From assembly GCA_937995745.1 (NCBI GenBank), contig CALKIU010000070.1, forward strand, positions 1 to 64,000: a stretch of DNA of 64,000 bases, read 5' to 3'. Position 1 is the first letter of the stretch; the number at the start of each line of letters is the position of its first letter. This document shows positions 60,919 to 64,000 of the stretch, piece after piece. The position numbers and the translations under genes are program-made. The DNA comes from an uncultured Bacillaceae bacterium (GTDB taxonomy: Bacteria > Bacillota > Bacilli > Bacillales > Cytobacillaceae). The notes beneath the pieces are model-generated. The model did no database searches and was not told where the DNA came from. It saw nothing but the letters and a program-made list of their open reading frames with translations.

Positions 60919-61809
60919 TTGGGTATAAAAAGAGACGATTCTTTGATGATTGTTGACGGGATGGCGCTGTTATTCCGCGCCTATTATGCCACCGCCGCAA
61001 CCGGGCAGTTCATGTATAATGAAAAAGGAATTCCCACAAACGGAGTGCAAGGGTTCATCCGCCATCTTTTAACGGCTGCGGCCCGTTTTAATCCGAGCCA
61101 TGTGGCGGTTTGCTGGGACATGGGAAGCAAAACGTTCCGCAATGATTTGTACCGTGACTACAAGGCCAATCGTCCGGAACCGCCCCCGGAGCTGGTTCCC
61201 CAGTTTGATATGGCCAAAAAGGCGGTGGAAGCGTTAAATATCCCGAACATCGGACGGCAAGGCTATGAGGCGGATGATTGCATCGGCACGATCGCCAAAA
61301 AAGTTCATGAACAAATTCCGGTGAACATCTTAACGGGAGACAAGGACCTTTTGCAGCTTCTCGATGAAGACATATCCGTTATTTTTTTGCAAAAAGGGTA
61401 TGGAAATTATTTTGTATATACACGGGAAAATTTTTATGAGGAAAAGGGCATTTGGCCACAGCAAATGATTGATGCAAAGGCGTTGATGGGCGATGTTGGC
61501 GACAATTATCCCGGAGTGAGAGGCATCGGGGAAAAAACGGCGTTAAAACTTGTTAAACAGTATCAAGATATCGAAGGAATACTGGCCAATTTGGATAAAC
61601 TGACGAAAGGGCAGAGGACGAAGATTGAGCAAGACCTGAAAATGCTTCATTTAAGCAGGAAACTTGCCGCCATTCATTGCGAGGTGCCCCTCGAGTTTTC
61701 GTTGGAAAATTCCCGTTTGCAAATAGATGGTGAGAGGGCCGTCAAAAAATTTTCCGAAATGGGCCTCAAAGGAATGGAGCGCTTCTTTGCCAGAATATAT
61801 ACGTGCTGA
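60919..61809 (+). CDS. ypcP: 5'-3' exonuclease / flap endonuclease YpcP
   Basis: A stand-alone version of the DNA polymerase I 5'-nuclease domain, used to remove RNA primers and flaps. The product is 296 residues. Metal-binding aspartates are in LMIVDGMALLFRAYY (start), CWDMGSKTFRNDLYRDYKANR near residue 75, GYEADDCIGT near residue 115 and TGDKDLLQLL near residue 140; a helix-hairpin-helix GVRGIGEKTALKLV is near residue 200. The start is TTG 60919 with GAGGGAGGT eight bases upstream. Confidence 0.94.
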   Translation: MGIKRDDSLMIVDGMALLFRAYYATAATGQFMYNEKGIPTNGVQGFIRHLLTAAARFNPSHVAVCWDMGSKTFRNDLYRDYKANRPEPPPELVPQFDMAKKAVEALNIPNIGRQGYEADDCIGTIAKKVHEQIPVNILTGDKDLLQLLDEDISVIFLQKGYGNYFVYTRENFYEEKGIWPQQMIDAKALMGDVGDNYPGVRGIGEKTALKLVKQYQDIEGILANLDKLTKGQRTKIEQDLKMLHLSRKLAAIHCEVPLEFSLENSRLQIDGERAVKKFSEMGLKGMERFFARIYTC

Positions 61810-61814
61810 GAGCG

Positions 61815-61837
61815 GGCTGTCTTGAGACAGCCTGTTT
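61815..61837 (+). terminator. Terminator of ypcP
   Basis: GGCTGTC/GACAGCC stem with loop TTGA; the T tail is short and broken (TGTTT). Confidence 0.65.
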
Positions 61838-62315
61838 CCGTCTCCTGTCTTTGTGTCGCGGCCGCGGCAAATAGCGGCAAAGAAAGCCGGCCAATTTTCA
61901 GGGATATAATTGGCAAATTTTTTGTCACCATCTGTCATGGCAACGGGCTATATCATTCACGGTGGTATATTTCCGGTCTTTGTCTTCAAACTAAAGAGAG
62001 ACATAGTACCGGATACCCGCAGTTTCCGTTTCTTGACGGCTTCTCCCGCAACCCATGTTCTTCATGTTAAGAGTGTTACGGCAATGGCCCCGTCCCCCTC
62101 ACGCTGTCCCTGTTCACCAATTATCGTCCACCGCACATGGGGGAGCTGCCGAACGAAAATTCGTGTCACATTGACGGAATTTTTCGATCAATAAAATGCC
62201 GGCGGGCATGGAGGGGGAACTAAAGGATAAGCCAGGCGGCGCCGGCCGTCAATTGGCAGGCGCAGAAAAATGATTTGCAGGGACTTTGTACGGAGAGGAC
62301 GGCAGCGGCGCCACC
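61838..62315 (+). other. Gap with no recognised gene
   Basis: Two overlapping frames (up to 94 codons) exist but have no ribosome site and no recognisable product. The sspL gene found beside ypcP in B. subtilis was looked for and not seen. Confidence 0.5.
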
Positions 62316-63233
62316 TTATGAAACCTTTTTTGATTTGTATACTTTTGGCTGCCTGACGGGAAGTTCGGCAAGAATCATGCCGGCCAAAATGAGGACGCAT
62401 CCGATAACGGCGCTCGCCGACAAGCGGTCTCCCGCCCAGAGAAATCCGGTCAAAGCGGCAAAGACGGGTTCGGTGGCAAAAATAAGGGCCACCCTGGTCG
62501 GTGATGTATATTTTTGAAAATTCGTTTGGGCAAAAAAAGCAAAAGCGGTCGCAAACAAAGACGTAATCACCAATGCAAAGATTACATCCGGTTGAAAAAG
62601 GACAGTACTATCGAGGGCAAGTTTCCAGTCTTCAAGGAAAAAAGCATATATGACAGAAAGGCCGGAAACGGTGCTGATTTGCACGACTGTCAACAGCAAA
62701 GTCGGGAATTGTTTACTGTATTTGCCCGTCAGAACAATTTGCATGGCAAAGCCGATGGAGCAAAGAAAGACCAACGCATCCCCTTTGTTAAAAGCGGATA
62801 TATCGGTCATGGTCAATAAATAAAGCCCGATGACGGCTACAACAATTCCGGCAACGGCATTTTTGCCGGGGCGCTGTTTTAACAGGACGAACGCAAAAAG
62901 GGGCACCAAAACGACATTGAGCCCGGTAATAAATCCGGCTTTAGCCGAGCTTGTGTATAACAAGCCGATCGTTTGCGTCGCATAGCCGAAGAAAAGCCAC
63001 AAGCCGAGAAAAAAACCTGCGAGGAGAAGCCTTTTGTTTAAATAAGCGATCTGTTGCCGTTGAAATAAGACGAGCCATCCGCCTAACAAAACGGCCGCAA
63101 GGAAAAAGCGGATGCTGTTAAATGTGATCGGCGGCAGGAAACTGATGGCATTTTGCACGACAACGAAAGTGGCCCCCCAAACGAAGGCGACAAACAATAA
63201 AGTCAGATCAGCGAACCATTGTTTTTTCAGCAA
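62316..63233 (-). CDS. EamA/DMT-family transporter
   Basis: The product is about 305 residues with ten membrane helices in two EamA repeats (for example FVAFVWGATFVVVQNAI near the start, and ALIFATEPVFAALTGFLWAG in the second repeat). These carriers move metabolites or amino acids, usually outward; the substrate cannot be told. The best start is TTG 63233, which has AGGAAGA upstream; ATG codons further up have no ribosome site. The C-terminus is basic (VRQPKVYKSKKVS). Confidence 0.88.
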   Translation of the reverse strand: MLKKQWFADLTLLFVAFVWGATFVVVQNAISFLPPITFNSIRFFLAAVLLGGWLVLFQRQQIAYLNKRLLLAGFFLGLWLFFGYATQTIGLLYTSSAKAGFITGLNVVLVPLFAFVLLKQRPGKNAVAGIVVAVIGLYLLTMTDISAFNKGDALVFLCSIGFAMQIVLTGKYSKQFPTLLLTVVQISTVSGLSVIYAFFLEDWKLALDSTVLFQPDVIFALVITSLFATAFAFFAQTNFQKYTSPTRVALIFATEPVFAALTGFLWAGDRLSASAVIGCVLILAGMILAELPVRQPKVYKSKKVS

Positions 63234-63409
63234 GTTGCATCTTCCTATCGTCTTGATGTCATACATAAAAGAATAATTGGCAGCGGTGACATGATGGTTT
63301 TGTTCATCATTTGTCATCTGTTAGTTTATCATAAATTATAGACTGGAAGAAAAAAGTCTCTTTTATTAGGGAATGAATACAGAATATTGTCAGCGGGAGA
63401 AGGGATTGC

Positions 63410-64000
63410 ATGAAATTTAAACTGGAATGGGTTTATAAAAGCAAAGAGAACAAAACGGCCCTTTTTACATCGGAATGGCTTGATGCGGAAACAGCTATAC
63501 TCATTGGCGAAGAGTTAAGCCGATCCGGAAAAGCCATTGAACTTCGTTTTCATGATGAAATGCTGGCTTCCTGGTCACTGAAAGAAATGAAAAAATTGAC
63601 CATGGAAATGGAAACAAAACCGCATGAAGTAACCGTCTATTTTGACGGCGGATTCAATAAAGAGACAAATGAAGCAGGTCTGGGCGCCGTCATTTATTAT
63701 AAACAGGGAAAGAAAAAATACCGCCTGCGCGCCAATGAACTCATTTCCGGTCTGGATACAAATAATGAAGCTGAATACGCCGCCCTTTATTATGCTCTCA
63801 CTTTGATTGAGGAACTGGGTGTCCGTCATCTTCCGTGTGAGATTAAAGGGGACTCGCAAGGGGTCTTAAAACAGCTGCAAGGAGAATGGCCTTGCTATGA
63901 GGAGCATTTGAACCGGTGGCTCGACCGAATCGAGGATAAAATGAACCGGCTGGGCATCAAACCGGAGTATGTCATTTTGCCCCGAAATGAAAATAAAGAG
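63410..64000 (+). CDS. ypeP: RNase H-like protein YpeP, 3' end cut by window
   Basis: 197 codons are visible with no stop, so the gene continues beyond the window. An N-terminal region of about 70 residues (MKFKLEWVYKSKENKTALF) is followed by an RNase H-like domain: VYFDGGFN near residue 82, NNEAEYAALY near residue 121 and KGDSQGVL near residue 147 supply the first three acidic residues; PRNENKE at the edge leads to the fourth. It matches B. subtilis YpeP. Some YpeP-like proteins have weak or no RNase H activity, so the activity is not certain. GAGAAGGGA gives the ribosome site. Confidence 0.93.
   Translation, partial: MKFKLEWVYKSKENKTALFTSEWLDAETAILIGEELSRSGKAIELRFHDEMLASWSLKEMKKLTMEMETKPHEVTVYFDGGFNKETNEAGLGAVIYYKQGKKKYRLRANELISGLDTNNEAEYAALYYALTLIEELGVRHLPCEIKGDSQGVLKQLQGEWPCYEEHLNRWLDRIEDKMNRLGIKPEYVILPRNENKE

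Noticed and set aside
61822..62194. Two plus-strand frames after ypcP
   Set aside because: They overlap each other, follow a terminator without a promoter, and resemble no protein I know; I also looked here for sspL and did not find it.
1..64000. CRISPR array, tRNA genes, insertion sequences, prophage or toxin-antitoxin pairs
   Set aside because: Looked for across the window; no direct-repeat array, cloverleaf, transposase, integrase or paired toxin genes were seen.

Overview
This window is chromosomal DNA from a low-to-medium GC, endospore-forming, menaquinone-using member of the Bacillaceae. The reasons are the spore genes (spoIVA, cotD, sspM, ypjB), a type-B RNase P RNA, TRAP (mtrB), the bacillithiol gene bshA, a three-gene menaquinol:cytochrome c reductase (qcrABC), and gene order that follows the Bacillus subtilis spoIVA-to-ypeP segment almost throughout. 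I cannot fix the genus from sequence alone. No transposon, prophage, CRISPR array or tRNA gene was seen.

Layout, left to right. (1) 1-7.3 kb: the 3' part of spoIVA, hbs, folE(mtrA)-mtrB, hepS-menG-hepT (menaquinone side chain and methylation), ndk and cheR. (2) 7.7-14.1 kb: the aromatic supraoperon aroC-aroB-aroH-hisC-tyrA-aroA. It lacks the trpEDCFBA block that sits between aroH and hisC in B. subtilis, although TRAP is encoded 7 kb upstream. (3) 14.6-23.8 kb: ypiA-ypiB, ypiF-qcrABC, ypjA, ypjB, a zinc metallopeptidase, ypjC (minus strand), ypjD and mgsA. A stop-containing scrap that looks like the start of dapB lies between ypjD and mgsA. (4) 24-33 kb: bshA-cca-birA, then panBCD behind a leader RNA, then dinG. 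(5) 33-41.7 kb: ypmA-ypmB-aspB, dnaD-nth-ypoC, the minus-strand recU-ponA pair and yppC. (6) 41.9-49.5 kb: a patch of small spore-related or unknown genes (sspM, yppF, yppG), an inserted Hsp20 plus Crp/Fnr pair, then mrfA-mrfB and cotD. (7) 49.6-64 kb: ypsA, gpsB, rnpB, ypvA, ypwA, several tiny genes including a Fur-box transcript, dynA, ypcP, an EamA transporter and the start of ypeP.

Almost everything is housekeeping: cell envelope and division (ponA, gpsB, dynA), DNA repair (dinG, nth, recU, mrfAB, ypcP, ypvA), aromatic amino acids, pantothenate/CoA, bacillithiol, quinone and respiration. The most interesting material lies between the genes: a riboswitch-like leader before panB, a hairpin with a possible antiterminator before tyrA, a Fur-box transcript encoding a 27-residue membrane peptide, an orphan cytochrome-oxidase IIa-like peptide, and several collinear gene losses (trp block, dapB, bshB1, ypsC). 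I did not see a clearly new multi-gene system.
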